DNA of 28,680 nucleotides, taken from Lysinibacillus_B sp036662795. Its GTDB lineage: Bacteria; Bacillota; Bacilli; Bacillales_A; Planococcaceae. A program made the position numbers and the translations under genes. The notes under the pieces are model-generated. The model did not search any database and had not been told where the DNA came from. It worked only from the letters and a program-made list of their open reading frames with translations. Positions 7,705-16,275 of this stretch are shown piece by piece; position 1 is the stretch's first letter, and every line of letters starts with the position of its first letter. The stretch lies in contig NZ_JBAFWZ010000033.1 in assembly GCF_036662795.1 (NCBI RefSeq), positions 1 through 28,680 on the forward strand. The letters run 5' to 3'.

Positions 7705-9591
7705 ATGAGTCATTTAATCTTATCAAATTTAACAAAAACAGTGGGCGATAAAACGCTATTTCAACATATTGAATTTACAATTTATGAAGGAGAACGTGCT
7801 GGTTTAATCGGAATAAATGGTACCGGAAAGTCTACCTTACTTTCGATTCTCGCCGGAGTACAGGAGGCAGATACGATTAGTATGGATTGCCCCAATAAAT
7901 ATCGTATTGCTTATTTAGAGCAGGATCCAACTTTTACAGATGGGGAAACGGTGTTGCAGGCGGTGTTTAGTGGAGATGCTCCAAGTCTACAGTTGAACCG
8001 AGAGTATGAGAGAGTGCTTGCGGACCTATCTAAAGAGCCAGAGTCTGAAAGCCTGCAAAATAAATTATTTTCCCTACAACAGCGAATGGATGCTGAAAAT
8101 GCATGGGATGTGAATGCATTAGCAAAACAGGCACTAACGAAGCTCGGCATCGATATGTTTGATGCCAATGTAACCGATTTATCTGGCGGGCAGCAAAAGC
8201 GTGTCGCTCTTGCAAAGGTACTTATTGAGCCAGCCGATTTGTACTTGCTGGACGAGCCGACGAACCATTTAGATGTCGAATCGACAGAATGGCTACAGGA
8301 AATGGTATCTCGACTAAAGGGCGCTGTTATTTTCATTACACATGATCGCTACTTTTTAGATGAAATGGCCACTCATATTTATGAATTGGCAGACGGTACA
8401 TTATATCGCCATAAGGGTAATTATGCTGATTATTTAGAGGCTCGTGCAATTCGTGAGGAAATGAATGCCGCATCGCAGGCAAAGCTTCGTAACCGATATC
8501 GATCTGAGCTCAAATGGATTCGTCGTGGGGCAAAGGCAAGAACAACAAAGCAAAAGGCTAGAATTCAGCGTTTTGAGCATTTAGACGAACAAATTGATCG
8601 TTCGCAGGATGACGGGAATCTAGAGCTAGCACTTGCCACAACTCGTCTTGGTCGGAAAGTATTAGAGGCGGAAAGTATTTCAAAATCTTTCGGTGATCGT
8701 GTTATTTTAAAGGATTTTGCGTTCTTACTTCAGCAAGGAGACCGGATTGGGATTATTGGCGGAAATGGTTATGGTAAATCAACGCTGATGAATATTTTAG
8801 CTGGAGAGCTAGAGCCAGACGAAGGTGAAGTACTTGTTGGCTCAACTGTAAAACGTTTACACTTTAAGCAGACACCGCCTAAAATGAATGAAAATGAACG
8901 GATGATTGAATATATTCGCGAGGCATCTAATGATATTACGGATGGAGAAGGCGTGCGTTATTCTGCAGCCCAAATGCTAGAGCGTTTCCTTTTCCCGTTA
9001 CATACGCATGGCACACCTATTAGTAAATTATCAGGTGGAGAGCGTAAAAGATTGCATCTATTACGGTTATTGATGGAGCAGCCGAATGTTCTTTTATTGG
9101 ATGAGCCGACGAACGATTTAGATATAGAAACGCTCGGTGTTCTAGAGGATTTTATCGAGAGTTTCCCAGGGGTTGTTATTACAATTTCCCACGATCGCTT
9201 CTTCTTGGATCGTATTGCGAAAAAGCTTTGGATACTAGATGGTAAAGGTCAAGTTGAGGAAAGCTTAGACATTTATACGGACTACTTAGCGAAGAAAGAA
9301 CAGCGAGTGAAAGAAGAAGTAAAAGAAGTAAAGCAGGACAAGCCGAAGCAAGAAAAATCAAAGGCTGAAAAGAAAAGATTAAGCTTCAAGGAACAAAAGG
9401 AATGGGAAACAATTGGGGATAAGATTGCCCAAGTAGAAGAGGCAATCACACAAACGGAAGAAGGCATTTCTACAGCGGGCGCAGATTTCACAAAGCTACA
9501 AGAACTTACAGCAAAGCTGGAAGAGTTAAATGCCGAGTATGAGCATTTAATCGAGCGCTGGAGTTATTTAGAGGAAATTGTAAACGGATAG
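7705..9591 (+). CDS. yfmR: ABC-F translation factor (YfmR/Uup type)
   Basis: A 628-residue soluble protein with two fused ABC ATPase domains and no membrane span. Domain 1 has Walker A GINGTGKST (36-44), signature LSGGQQKR (159-166) and Walker B LYLLDEPTNHLD. The linker (about 240-310) is basic and arginine-rich, like the P-site tRNA interaction motif. Domain 2 has GGNGYGKST (352-360), LSGGERKR and LLLDEPTNDLD. The charged coiled-coil tail (about 535-628) is the Uup-type C-terminal domain. Length matches B. subtilis YfmR (629). YfmR-type factors act on ribosomes stalled at difficult peptides such as polyproline, with overlap with EF-P. A ten-base gap to the next gene implies one transcript. 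Confidence 0.93.
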   Translation: MSHLILSNLTKTVGDKTLFQHIEFTIYEGERAGLIGINGTGKSTLLSILAGVQEADTISMDCPNKYRIAYLEQDPTFTDGETVLQAVFSGDAPSLQLNREYERVLADLSKEPESESLQNKLFSLQQRMDAENAWDVNALAKQALTKLGIDMFDANVTDLSGGQQKRVALAKVLIEPADLYLLDEPTNHLDVESTEWLQEMVSRLKGAVIFITHDRYFLDEMATHIYELADGTLYRHKGNYADYLEARAIREEMNAASQAKLRNRYRSELKWIRRGAKARTTKQKARIQRFEHLDEQIDRSQDDGNLELALATTRLGRKVLEAESISKSFGDRVILKDFAFLLQQGDRIGIIGGNGYGKSTLMNILAGELEPDEGEVLVGSTVKRLHFKQTPPKMNENERMIEYIREASNDITDGEGVRYSAAQMLERFLFPLHTHGTPISKLSGGERKRLHLLRLLMEQPNVLLLDEPTNDLDIETLGVLEDFIESFPGVVITISHDRFFLDRIAKKLWILDGKGQVEESLDIYTDYLAKKEQRVKEEVKEVKQDKPKQEKSKAEKKRLSFKEQKEWETIGDKIAQVEEAITQTEEGISTAGADFTKLQELTAKLEELNAEYEHLIERWSYLEEIVNG

Positions 9592-9601
9592 GAGAGATAC
9601 T

Positions 9602-10723
9602 GTGAAAATATTATCAATTGAACCAACACCAAGTCCAAACTCGATGAAGATTATCATTAATCAGGACCTTCCGTTTGGCAAAAGCTTCAACTATACGAAG
9701 GACAATATTACCGAAGCACCAAAGGATATTAGAGCGATTTTCTCAGTTGAAGGTGTAAAAGGAATCTATCATGTATCGAACTTTTTAGCCGTTGAGCGAA
9801 ATGCGAAATACCCTTGGGAAAATATTTTATCGAGTATTCGTATCGCCTTAGGGGAACAGGGTGAAGTATCACAGGTTGAAAAAGAGGCAGATGACCATTT
9901 TGGTGAAGTATACGTACATGTACAAATATTTAAAGGCGTTCCGCTCCAAATTAAAGTGTTTGATAATTCTTCAGAAATTCGCATTTCGACGGGGAATCGC
10001 TATACAGAGGCGTTTCATGCTATTCAAGTAAAGGAAGCGGATGAAAACTATATTTACCAACGAAAATGGGTAGATTACGGAATTCGCTACGGAGAAAAAG
10101 AAGAAATTGCACAGGCTGTTTTACAAGAGGTGGAAGCAACGTACCCAGAGGAGCGTATTACACACATTGTGGAAGCAGCAAATTCTCAGAAAAAGGTGAT
10201 TCCAAAGGAGCGTCAAAAACTGACGATCGAGGGGTTTTCAGTACAGGATTGGCAGCAGCGATTCCAACTGCTAGATCAAATGCCAGAGCCGGAGTTGGAC
10301 GATATTCCCGTTTTAACATTGGCACTGGATGATGAGCAAATGGCTATTCGCCGTTTAGCTACTGTGTATTTAGGGATGATTGAGGATGTAGCAGTAGTAC
10401 CAGCTTTAACAAAGGCGCTAAAAGACAAAAGTGCAGCTGTTCGTAGGACTGCCGGAGATTGCATGAGCGATTTAGGCTTACCAGAATTCGAGCAGGCAAT
10501 GATAGAGGCGCTAAAGGATAAAAATAAGCTAGTAAGATGGCGCGCGGCGATGTATTTATATGAAACAGGTACAGAACAAGCTCTTTCAGCATTACATGAG
10601 GCAGCAAACGATGCAGAATTTGAAGTAAAGCTGCAGGTGAAAATGGCAATCGCCCGTATTGAACAAGGTGAGGAAGCAAAGGGCTCTGTTTGGAAGCAAA
10701 TGACAGAATCGAGATTGAATTAA
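9602..10723 (+). CDS. Nfu_N domain plus HEAT-repeat protein (YpgR / conserved virulence factor C)
   Basis: A 373-residue cytoplasmic protein. Residues 1-85 (ILSIEPTPSPNSMKI ... VEGVKGIYHV) match the N-terminal domain of Nfu/NifU scaffolds, but the cysteine-bearing iron-sulfur domain of Nfu is absent. A middle region (about 100-215) of unclear fold follows, then alpha-helical repeats (about 235-360: DEQMAIRRLATVYLGMIED, KSAAVRRTAGDCMSDLG, NKLVRWRAAMYLYETG) of the HEAT type. This is the architecture of B. subtilis YpgR and S. aureus CvfC. The biochemical role is not established; an iron-sulfur or regulatory adaptor is a guess. It starts with GTG after GGAGAG and follows yfmR by ten bases. A terminator follows. 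Confidence 0.85.
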   Translation: MKILSIEPTPSPNSMKIIINQDLPFGKSFNYTKDNITEAPKDIRAIFSVEGVKGIYHVSNFLAVERNAKYPWENILSSIRIALGEQGEVSQVEKEADDHFGEVYVHVQIFKGVPLQIKVFDNSSEIRISTGNRYTEAFHAIQVKEADENYIYQRKWVDYGIRYGEKEEIAQAVLQEVEATYPEERITHIVEAANSQKKVIPKERQKLTIEGFSVQDWQQRFQLLDQMPEPELDDIPVLTLALDDEQMAIRRLATVYLGMIEDVAVVPALTKALKDKSAAVRRTAGDCMSDLGLPEFEQAMIEALKDKNKLVRWRAAMYLYETGTEQALSALHEAANDAEFEVKLQVKMAIARIEQGEEAKGSVWKQMTESRLN

Positions 10724-10741
10724 TTTTGATTCATAATAGAG

Positions 10742-10778
10742 AAAAAGGATTCGGGTTCTGTCGCCCGAATCCTTTTTT
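10742..10778. terminator. bidirectional terminator between convergent genes
   Basis: A perfect 14-bp stem (10742-10755 with 10764-10777) with an 8-base loop, an A run on the left and a T run on the right. It serves the yfmR unit rightward and degV leftward; the degV stop codon is within the right edge. Confidence 0.92.
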
Positions 10779-11634
10779 AATCCTGATAATCCGCATTCGT
10801 AAAGAAAATAGCGACCGTACCAGAACCAACATGTGATCCAATTGCTGAGCCAATTTGTGTAATGTCAAAGCCTTTTGGCAAAAATCTATTTTCAATCGCT
10901 TGTTTCACATCCGATAACAGCTTTTCATCATTACTATGTGAAAGACCAATAATTTTATTTGAAAAATCTCCACCTCGTTGCTCCATTATATCAATCATGC
11001 GAGAAATCGCTTTTCTATGTCCTCGTATTTTTTCTAGAGGCACAAGCTTGCCATTCTCTATATTTAAAATAGGCTTTATATTGAGTAATCCTCCAAAAAA
11101 AGCACTCGTTCTTGAGAGACGACCACCCCTAGCTAAGTAATCTAAATTTCCTACCGTAAAAAGATGCTCCATACTCTCGGACATTTCGATTATCGCTTCT
11201 ATAATTTTCTCATACGGAATACCCTCATCACGAAGAGCTACAGCCTTTTTGACTAAAAGCCCTTGTCCTAGTGAAGCACATTTTGAATCGATAATCGTTA
11301 GTTTTAGGTCGGGATCGCTTTCAAGCAATTGCTTATGAATCATGACAGCGGTATTATATGTTCCAGAAAATTCGGATGAAATTGAAATATAAATTCCTTC
11401 TTCATTTTCCTTTCCTAATTGACCAAAGTGCGTTAAAAATACTTCAGGAGACAATTGTGAAGTTTTTGCTCTAGCACCCTGTTCCATCGCTTCGTAGATT
11501 TGCCTCGCATCAATACCAAAAACATCCTCATAGTCTTGGCCATTTAAATGTACATGAAAGGGGAATAGCGTAATCCTATTTTCGCTATAGTATTCTTTCG
11601 GCAAGTCACAACTGCTATCGGTGAATATTTTCAT
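10777..11634 (-). CDS. DegV-family fatty-acid-binding protein (FakB-like)
   Basis: A 285-residue cytoplasmic protein. DegV/FakB proteins bind a fatty acid in a deep pocket and present it to the kinase FakA, which makes acyl phosphate for phospholipid synthesis. Visible family marks are the opening TDSSCDLP (5-12), TSQLSP (58-63) and ISSEFSGTYNTA (85-96), whose Thr/Ser groups contact the carboxylate in FakB, DSKCASLGQG and the ARGGRLS block. The length is typical. Start is the ATG after TAGGAGG. Bacillales usually carry several paralogues and I cannot say which this is; fakA is not in the window. It diverges from the NUDIX gene. Confidence 0.9.
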   Translation of the reverse strand: MKIFTDSSCDLPKEYYSENRITLFPFHVHLNGQDYEDVFGIDARQIYEAMEQGARAKTSQLSPEVFLTHFGQLGKENEEGIYISISSEFSGTYNTAVMIHKQLLESDPDLKLTIIDSKCASLGQGLLVKKAVALRDEGIPYEKIIEAIIEMSESMEHLFTVGNLDYLARGGRLSRTSAFFGGLLNIKPILNIENGKLVPLEKIRGHRKAISRMIDIMEQRGGDFSNKIIGLSHSNDEKLLSDVKQAIENRFLPKGFDITQIGSAIGSHVGSGTVAIFFTNADYQD

Positions 11635-11664
11635 AAAAATTGCCTCCTACTCGAAATAGTTTCA

Positions 11665-11696
11665 ATTATATTTAAAAAAGAGCTAAACTTTGTCAA
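11665..11696 (-). promoter_or_regulatory. possible degV promoter
   Basis: Leftward TTGACA (11696-11691) and TATAAT (11670-11665) are both perfect, but 20 bases separate them. That is longer than the usual 17, so activity may be low or need an activator. Confidence 0.35.
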
Positions 11697-11770
11697 AATA
11701 TGATTATGATATTTTCAGAAAAGATGCAAATTATTTATTATATTAGAGATATGAAGAGGAGAAGGAAATT

Positions 11771-12214
11771 ATGACTATAACAGGAGATTCAAAAGAAGGA
11801 AAAATAATTAGCGTTGTTGTAAAAGGTCTCGTTTTTAATAAGGGGCGGCTGCTTATTGTACAACGGGCTCCTGATGATGAATTTGGTGCAGGAACGTGGG
11901 AATCAATTGGTGGCAATTTGCAATTTGGTGAAACGCTTGAAGAAGCCCTGCAGCGAGAGTTTTTAGAGGAAGTCTGTTTAGAAGTTACTGTAAACAAACT
12001 ATTGTACTCATCAACATTCTATACTTCGGCACATCGTCAAATAGTGCTGCTAGTCTATTTATGTCAGAGTGAGAAGGAAGACATCGTTTTATCTGATGAG
12101 CATAGTCAATATAAATGGGCGACAAAGGCCGAGCTGAAAAATCTATTACCCGCTCCGATACTTCAAGATTTTAAAAGGCATCATATTTTTAACATACAAG
12201 ACTTCGTACAATAA
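11771..12214 (+). CDS. NUDIX hydrolase
   Basis: A 147-residue enzyme of the NUDIX superfamily, which hydrolyses nucleoside diphosphates linked to another group. The NUDIX box is at 48-70: G48, five residues, E54, seven residues, R62-E63-F64-L-E66-E67-V68. The usual glycine after EE-x is cysteine (C69), a mild departure; the metal-binding glutamates are intact. The N-terminal part (ISVVVKGLVFNKGRLLIVQRA) is the usual first strand pair. The substrate is not predictable. GAGGAGAAGG precedes the ATG. No clear terminator is seen before the sigma gene. Confidence 0.88.
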   Translation: MTITGDSKEGKIISVVVKGLVFNKGRLLIVQRAPDDEFGAGTWESIGGNLQFGETLEEALQREFLEEVCLEVTVNKLLYSSTFYTSAHRQIVLLVYLCQSEKEDIVLSDEHSQYKWATKAELKNLLPAPILQDFKRHHIFNIQDFVQ

Positions 12215-12265
12215 GCAGTGCCAACAAAACTATGTTTGTGCCTCTTAAATGTTGGAGAAGAAAAT

Positions 12266-12294
12266 TTGAACGAAGTTGGGATTTTTACAGTCTA
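12266..12294 (+). promoter_or_regulatory. ECF-type promoter, first sigma operon
   Basis: TTGAAC (12266-12271), 17 bases, AGTCTA (12289-12294). The AAC and GTC cores are those of extracytoplasmic-function sigma promoters. The predicted start near 12301 gives a leader of about 26 bases. Probably autoregulatory; the -35 is weaker than at the second operon. Confidence 0.55.
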
Positions 12295-12326
12295 ATATGT
12301 AAAGGGATAGAAAAGAGGTGTTCGGG

Positions 12327-12827
12327 ATGGACGAAAAAATAATCAAGAGAGCAATTGCCCGGGATGAAAATGCTATTCTCCAATTACTTGATTTTTATGA
12401 GGATACACTATATAGAACGGCCTATGCATACTTAAAAAATGAGCATGATGCACTCGATGCAATGCAGGAGCTAACGTATTGTACATTAAAAAAGCTACAT
12501 ACAGTAAAGGAACCACAATATGTACGAACATGGCTTATGCGTGTGCTCTTAAATATTTGTCATGATATGAATAAAAAAAGGAAAGACGTCCCATTTACCG
12601 ACAGGCTAGAAGGCGAAGCAACACTAGATACGGACATTGAAATTCTTCAAATTATTGAGGGACTACCGTTGCGAGAGCAGGAGGTCATCTATTTAAAATA
12701 TTTTCAGGGGCTGCAAAACAATGAAATTGCGAAGCTTCAAAATGTCCCAGAAGGCACTGTGAAATCTCGTGTCCATAGCGCGTTAAAAAGATTACGCTCC
12801 ATAGTAGGGCAAAGGGGGGAATTGTAA
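12327..12827 (+). CDS. ECF-type sigma-70 factor (SigV-like)
   Basis: A 166-residue sigma factor with only regions 2 and 4. Region 2 (about 17-80) contains the core-binding helix YLKNEHDALDAMQELTY and the -10-contacting segment RTWLMRVLLNICHDMNKKR. Region 4 (about 105-158) has a helix-turn-helix NNEIAKLQNVPEGTVKSRVH that reads the -35. It resembles B. subtilis SigV in the DALD-x-x-QE pattern. The frame can begin at a GTG at 12318, but that GTG is part of the AGAGGTG ribosome site of the ATG at 12327, so the latter is chosen. The anti-sigma gene begins on the base after its stop. An ECF-like promoter lies upstream. Confidence 0.9.
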   Translation: MDEKIIKRAIARDENAILQLLDFYEDTLYRTAYAYLKNEHDALDAMQELTYCTLKKLHTVKEPQYVRTWLMRVLLNICHDMNKKRKDVPFTDRLEGEATLDTDIEILQIIEGLPLREQEVIYLKYFQGLQNNEIAKLQNVPEGTVKSRVHSALKRLRSIVGQRGEL

Positions 12828-14120
12828 ATGACTAAATTTCAAGATTTCGAAGAATTAGAAAAGGCACTAGAAAAAATTGAAGTCCCGAAAGAAGCGCTGC
12901 GAGAGCGTAAACAATTAGCGTTAACTCAAATTCAAAGAGAACGGAAAAAGAAACGCCGTACAATTCAAAGTGTAGTACTTGTCGCGACGTTAATGCTTGT
13001 ATTTGTCACTTCAATTCGTGTATCCCCTGCATTTGCTCAAGCTATTGCAAAAATTCCCGGCTTTGCACCACTAGTCGAGATGATTGCCTATGATAAAGGG
13101 ATGATAGATATATTGGAGTTTGAATATTACGAGGAACTGGGCATTAGCGAGACTAAAAATAATTTAACCTTAACGCTAGTAGGAGCTGTTGCTGATGGAT
13201 CGGGTATGGTTCTTTCATATAAATTGGAAGCCCCATATGATATTTCAAAGCTTGAAACGAAAAAGCTAGAATTAATGCATAATGACGAGGGGATAATGGG
13301 GGCACTTATGTATAGCTGGCCTGTTAAAGAGCCAACCAAAATCATCGAAGACAAAATTATTGTCACTTCTAAGGAAGGATTGGATTATTCAAATAAAGAA
13401 TTTCAGCTCGATATAGGATTTGATGATCCTGCGGAAACTACATTCTCAATCCCTTTTACGTTAAGAAAGCCGATTGCTGAAACGAAAATCTATGAGCTGA
13501 ATAAAGAAGTGAGTCTTGAAGGGCAAAAACTGATGATTGAACGTCTGCTTATTTCACCACTTCGAGCAGAACTTAAAATAGAATTGCCTGAAAGCAATTC
13601 AATGCAAATATTAAGTTTAGAAAATAATATTAAGCTACTAGATGAACATAACGAAGAGTGGGGACGAATTACTAATGGTGTTATAGGCTTTGGTTCGCTA
13701 AGGGACGGTGAATATTCGTATTTCATGCAAAGTAATTATTTCCGAGAGCCCAAAAAGTTAACGCTCGTACTTGAGGATGTAACGGCTTTACAGAAAGGGC
13801 AGGATTATATTGAAGTCGATTTTAACAAGAAGGAAGTCATTTCAAAACCAGCGATGATTACGCCACTAATCGAGGTGAAGGAATCAGAGGTTGTACTAAC
13901 GACGTATACAAAAAATGCTAATGTAGCAGCTTCCTTCCACCATCTAATTGATGCAACTGGAAAAGAATTTTATGGGGACGGTCAGTGGTATCATGAAATT
14001 GAAGGGGGCATTGAAGCAGGATACTCCTTTGATACATCACAAATACAAAATCCCGTAAAGCTATATTTTGATAACTACCCCAATTTTTTAAAGGGAAAAA
14101 TAGAAATCCAAGTGAAGTAA
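12828..14120 (+). CDS. DUF4179-containing anti-sigma factor
   Basis: A 430-residue single-span membrane protein. Residues 1-43 are cytoplasmic and charged, and should hold the sigma factor. The span is at about 46-64. Immediately outside is SPAFAQAIAKIPGFAPLVE, a hallmark of DUF4179 proteins, and the remaining 330 residues form an extracytoplasmic sensor of beta-rich appearance. DUF4179 proteins are regularly encoded after ECF sigma genes and act as membrane anti-sigma factors. Its ATG directly follows the sigma TAA and has an AAGGGGGGA site inside the sigma gene, so translation is coupled. The inducing signal is unknown; no protease site can be recognised by eye. A terminator follows. Confidence 0.87.
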   Translation: MTKFQDFEELEKALEKIEVPKEALRERKQLALTQIQRERKKKRRTIQSVVLVATLMLVFVTSIRVSPAFAQAIAKIPGFAPLVEMIAYDKGMIDILEFEYYEELGISETKNNLTLTLVGAVADGSGMVLSYKLEAPYDISKLETKKLELMHNDEGIMGALMYSWPVKEPTKIIEDKIIVTSKEGLDYSNKEFQLDIGFDDPAETTFSIPFTLRKPIAETKIYELNKEVSLEGQKLMIERLLISPLRAELKIELPESNSMQILSLENNIKLLDEHNEEWGRITNGVIGFGSLRDGEYSYFMQSNYFREPKKLTLVLEDVTALQKGQDYIEVDFNKKEVISKPAMITPLIEVKESEVVLTTYTKNANVAASFHHLIDATGKEFYGDGQWYHEIEGGIEAGYSFDTSQIQNPVKLYFDNYPNFLKGKIEIQVK

Positions 14121-14128
14121 TCCCTCTA

Positions 14129-14164
14129 GGGCAATCGCTTTTCACATAGCGATTGTCCTTTTTT
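14129..14164 (+). terminator. intrinsic terminator after the first sigma operon
   Basis: An 11-bp stem (14129-14139 with 14148-14158, one G-U pair), an 8-base loop and six Ts. It makes the two sigma operons separate transcription units. Confidence 0.88.
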
Positions 14165-14182
14165 GCTTGAATAAAAATTTTA

Positions 14183-14211
14183 TGAAACTATTTTAGGGAT
14201 TCATTCGTCTA
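14183..14211 (+). promoter_or_regulatory. ECF-type promoter, second sigma operon
   Basis: TGAAAC (14183-14188), 17 bases, CGTCTA (14206-14211): a textbook match to the SigM/SigW/SigX promoter class. The transcript should begin near 14218, just before the AAAGGAGGTG ribosome site. Probably autoregulated by the sigma factor it drives, or cross-activated by the first one. Confidence 0.75.
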
Positions 14212-14235
14212 TGCGGTGAAAAAGGAGGTGGCGGC

Positions 14236-14763
14236 TTGCTGGTAGAAAAAGAAATGAACGAAGTAATGGATACATACAGCGGCTATTTATTGCAGCTTAG
14301 TTATTTATATGTGAAAAACTGGGCAACTGCTGAAGATATAGTGCAAGAAAGCTTTATAAAATATTTTAGATATCATGAGCAGTTTAAAGGTGAGGCGTCA
14401 TTAAAAACGTATTTAGGAAAGATCACGATACACACTTGTCACGACTATTTACGAAGCTGGAAGGGGAAAAGTCAGGTATTTTCACAACTCTTACTAGGCA
14501 AAGCACCTTCTACTGGGCTTACTGTAGAGAACCAAATACTGAGGGCACTTGATGAGACAGAGCTTACAAAACAAGTACTCGGGCTGCCTTTAAAATACCG
14601 AGAAGCAATTATCCTATTCTATTACGAAGAGTTGACGACAGCCGGGATAGCAAGTTTACTTGGACTATCCGAAAATACTGTGAAAACAAGGCTCAAACGT
14701 GCCAGAGAAATGTTAAAGCTCAGATTAAATGAAAGAGACTGGGAGGTGTTACGGTATGAGTAA
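14236..14763 (+). CDS. ECF-type sigma-70 factor
   Basis: A 175-residue two-domain sigma factor. Region 2 (about 15-80) includes YVKNWATAEDIVQESFIKYF and the helix LKTYLGKITIHTCHDYLRSW. Region 4 (about 110-165) includes LPLKYREAIILFYYEEL and the helix-turn-helix TTAGIASLLGLSENTVKTRL. It is clearly different from the neighbouring sigma factor, so this is not a recent duplication. The start is TTG at 14236, seven bases after AGGAGG; the next ATG (14254) is too far from that site. The rare start may limit expression. It overlaps the following anti-sigma gene by eight bases. Confidence 0.9.
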   Translation: MLVEKEMNEVMDTYSGYLLQLSYLYVKNWATAEDIVQESFIKYFRYHEQFKGEASLKTYLGKITIHTCHDYLRSWKGKSQVFSQLLLGKAPSTGLTVENQILRALDETELTKQVLGLPLKYREAIILFYYEELTTAGIASLLGLSENTVKTRLKRAREMLKLRLNERDWEVLRYE

Positions 14764-16240
14764 ATTTCAGAGGGAACGTGCCAAAGTATTCGGAGATGTT
14801 CGTCTATCGAATAGAAAAAAGCAAGAGGTAATTGAGCAAGTAAAACAACCACAAAAATCACGCAAGCTTTTGCCCATTGCATTAGTTGCTTGTATCTCTA
14901 TAATAGCCCTGTTTTTTATAGTAAATGGCTTTCAAACATCTCCAGCTTATACAACTGCTAGTCTGAAGGAAGAGTTTGAAAAAATAACTTCTAAATGGGA
15001 AGGAACGAAGGTAGAAGTCATCCATACAGAGCTGCCATTCCGAGAAAAGAATGATGCATTGATTATAAGTCTTGTAGATAAAGGGATTGTGCGCCTAGAT
15101 TATATGGAGTATAAAGATAAGAAGTGGAAGATAGCTTCAACGGGTGAGGGTGCACTATTAAATGATGAATATCCTCGTAAATGGACATCTTCAGTAATGG
15201 ACGGTTTCTCTATTTTTAGTGGTATTTTAGATGACTCTTCGGAACAACTATATGTTGGAGACGAGGCAGTGAAAACAATCGAAGTGAAAGGGAAAACATT
15301 TTGGTACGGAATTGCAAACTCTAATGGAACACCTGTTTTTGCTGAAAAGGACGGGAAGAAAACAAGAATATTTGATTCTTCATTTGGATTTCCTACACTT
15401 GTTCCAGTAATTTATAAGCCAGTAGGTGATGATTATGTGATGAGTTTTAGTGGAGATGCAATGAATCTCGGTGGAAATGAATATAGCGAGTTTTCGTTAG
15501 TGATTGATCCGGACTATTATTCAAACAATGATTTTAGTGTAGAAGATGTCATTTTAGTGGAGGGAGAGAATGGACCAACTATTACAAGGATTATCGAAGT
15601 TAACTCTAGTAATAACTCTTATGACATAACTGTTACAGAAGGCACTATTTTAATAAACAATTATAATATTCCTTCTTATTTTACAACTGGAAAAGTCAAC
15701 GGAGATGTAAATTACCCTTTCGAGGAAACGATTCATTACGGAACAATAGGAAAAGATGAAGTATTTGTTATGCCTGATAATTGGGGCAGTGACGGGGTGC
15801 GTGGTATAATCCCGAAGAGCCAAATTCTTGGGAAGGTGCGCGGCTATCATATTATGGATGTAGAAGTTGACTGGTCGAGTGATGAATGGGCGTTGTATGA
15901 ACAACTGGAATCGGGAAAAGAACTAGAGGAGGATGTGCCCCCGTTACAGGTTGCACGAGTGCAACTTTTAGCCATGTCCAAAGGTGACTATAAAGTGGCA
16001 CATTCTTTATATAATGAGTCTATTTCATATGAGCATTTTATCAGCTATATGGAGCAAATAAAAACACAATATACGGAGCAGCAAGCCAAATATTATGCTT
16101 ATTTATTACAATCAGCACAATTTGATAAAGCTTCAAATGAACTACGAGTAAAAGATCCCTTCAGTGAATCTAATATCTTTGTGTGGGGAATGGTGAATGA
16201 GAATGGCTGGAAGGTAAAATTTATATCAACGAAATATTAA
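14756..16240 (+). CDS. putative membrane anti-sigma factor with a large outer domain
   Basis: A 494-residue protein with a basic cytoplasmic N terminus of about 37 residues, one span at about 38-58, and about 430 residues predicted outside the membrane. I do not recognise the outer domain. It is rich in Asp, Gly and aromatic residues, and its last 100 residues (VARVQLLAMSKGDYKVAHSLYN onwards, split here) look helical, then end in a short beta part. Assignment as anti-sigma rests on position: it overlaps the second ECF sigma gene by eight bases with its own GGAGGTG site, and has the usual topology. The frame opens at 14729, but the ATG at 14756 is the one spaced to that site. Confidence 0.7.
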   Translation: MSKFQRERAKVFGDVRLSNRKKQEVIEQVKQPQKSRKLLPIALVACISIIALFFIVNGFQTSPAYTTASLKEEFEKITSKWEGTKVEVIHTELPFREKNDALIISLVDKGIVRLDYMEYKDKKWKIASTGEGALLNDEYPRKWTSSVMDGFSIFSGILDDSSEQLYVGDEAVKTIEVKGKTFWYGIANSNGTPVFAEKDGKKTRIFDSSFGFPTLVPVIYKPVGDDYVMSFSGDAMNLGGNEYSEFSLVIDPDYYSNNDFSVEDVILVEGENGPTITRIIEVNSSNNSYDITVTEGTILINNYNIPSYFTTGKVNGDVNYPFEETIHYGTIGKDEVFVMPDNWGSDGVRGIIPKSQILGKVRGYHIMDVEVDWSSDEWALYEQLESGKELEEDVPPLQVARVQLLAMSKGDYKVAHSLYNESISYEHFISYMEQIKTQYTEQQAKYYAYLLQSAQFDKASNELRVKDPFSESNIFVWGMVNENGWKVKFISTKY

Positions 16241-16275
16241 AAAGAAATCGGTGAGAACGGAATGTTTTCACCGAT
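16237..16275 (-). terminator. terminator of the EamA transporter gene
   Basis: A 12-bp stem with one G-T pair (16247-16258 with 16264-16275) and a 5-base loop. Read leftward it is followed by TTTCTTTTTAA; rightward there is no T run. The transporter stop codon lies in the hairpin. It may also slow rightward transcripts leaving the anti-sigma gene. Confidence 0.72.

Noticed and set aside
7911..8336. A 141-codon leftward frame inside the ABC-F gene.
   Set aside because: It lies wholly inside a well-supported gene and is a serine/cysteine-rich shadow typical of the reverse strand.
10359..10679. A 106-codon leftward frame inside the Nfu_N-HEAT gene.
   Set aside because: Leucine-rich reverse-strand shadow of a gene with clear domains.
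12225..12250. A weak hairpin after the NUDIX gene considered as a terminator.
   Set aside because: Only about five pairs with no T run.
12327..16240. The two sigma operons as a recent tandem duplication.
   Set aside because: The sigma proteins share only family-level motifs and the anti-sigma proteins look unrelated outside their span.
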